From Apteryx mantelli (taxonomy: Eukaryota > Chordata > Aves > Apterygiformes > Apterygidae): a stretch of 64,000 nt of DNA. The notes beneath the pieces were generated by a model. It saw nothing but the letters and a program-made list of their open reading frames with translations. It made no database searches and was not told the DNA's origin. The stretch spans positions 67,640,501 to 67,704,500 of the forward strand of contig NC_089980.1 of assembly GCF_036417845.1 (NCBI RefSeq). The letters run 5' to 3'. Of this stretch, positions 63,855 through 64,000 are shown piece by piece. Position 1 is the first letter of the stretch; each line of letters starts with the position of its first letter. The translations under genes were made by a program, and so were the position numbers.

Positions 63855-64000
63855 GTGAGTAACTTTCCCTCCACCGCAGCCGCGGGGAAACGCGGCAGCT
63901 CCCCCGCGGCTCAGCACGGTCTCTCCCCTCTCCTCCACCGCGTCCCTTCAGGAAAGGCGCCCCAGCCGTCGGGACGCGGAGAGCAGGTCTGACCGCCTAG
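63855..64000 (+). other. VIP: Start of putative VIP intron 1
   Basis: Sequence after the GTGAGT donor, still CpG-rich, cut by the window end. No coding sequence seen. Confidence 0.45.

Larger units (their letters stand above)
63140..64000 (+). promoter_or_regulatory. VIP: CpG island, putative VIP promoter region
   Basis: CpG-dense sequence running off the right edge, interrupted by an AT-rich patch at about 63470-63570 that includes octamer- and homeobox-like words (atgaatta, aaatcaaataat) and a G-run pair at 63495-63511. It contains the CRE, TATA box and first exon described below. VIP (vasoactive intestinal peptide precursor) is the next gene after MYCT1 on the same strand in vertebrates. 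The assignment rests on gene order plus promoter architecture; no VIP coding sequence is inside the window. Confidence 0.6.

Noticed and set aside
63014-63938. Open frames of 70-140 codons on both strands at the right edge
   Set aside because: CpG-island composition; the predicted VIP exon 1 itself has no ATG.

Overview
The window reads as vertebrate nuclear DNA, most likely from a bird. Coding exons are tiny and far apart, CpG is depleted except in three sharp islands, and the dominant transposon is a chicken-repeat-1 (CR1) LINE whose 3' ends carry the octamer-like tail (attctgtg) typical of birds and crocodilians. No operon-like or prokaryotic gene organisation is present. The species cannot be fixed from sequence alone; a crocodilian or turtle is less likely because the locus is compact and repeat-poor.

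The gene frame is the SYNE1 - MYCT1 - VIP neighbourhood (human 6q25). The only protein-coding gene read with high confidence is MYCT1 on the + strand. It has a short first coding exon (25816-25867), a 19.6 kb intron and a last exon (45487-46019), joining in phase to 194 codons plus stop. From known gene order, the CpG island at about 2.6-3.6 kb is probably the promoter of SYNE1, transcribed leftwards out of the window. The CpG-rich right edge has a cAMP-response element (63594-63601), a TATA box (63648-63654), an ATG-free first exon and a GTGAGT donor (63855). This fits the promoter and non-coding exon 1 of VIP, whose coding exons would lie beyond the window. A third CpG-rich block at about 61.6-62.05 kb has no assigned gene.

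The SYNE1-MYCT1 interval holds most mobile DNA. A 1.8 kb pogo/Tigger DNA transposon (4565-6363) has intact TA target duplications and strongly resembles mammalian Tigger1. An LTR-like block on the - strand adjoins a degenerate CCAGTAGCTGG minisatellite (about 9.2-10.4 kb). A long but dead CR1 copy (about 13.84-18.13 kb) retains a 5' UTR with a TATA-like box and repeated motifs, an SGNH-esterase ORF1 remnant, and an endonuclease/reverse-transcriptase ORF2 remnant. A second, 5'-truncated CR1 lies at 51936-52440 between MYCT1 and VIP. Four much older CR1-like scraps are suggested at 7.6, 21.5, 39.2 and 50.7 kb. Remaining stretches are AT-rich non-coding DNA in which I see no gene.

The most notable observation is the Tigger1-like element in otherwise bird-like DNA, which would imply horizontal transfer if confirmed. 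I found no CRISPR array, tRNA, rRNA, or new enzymatic or defence system.
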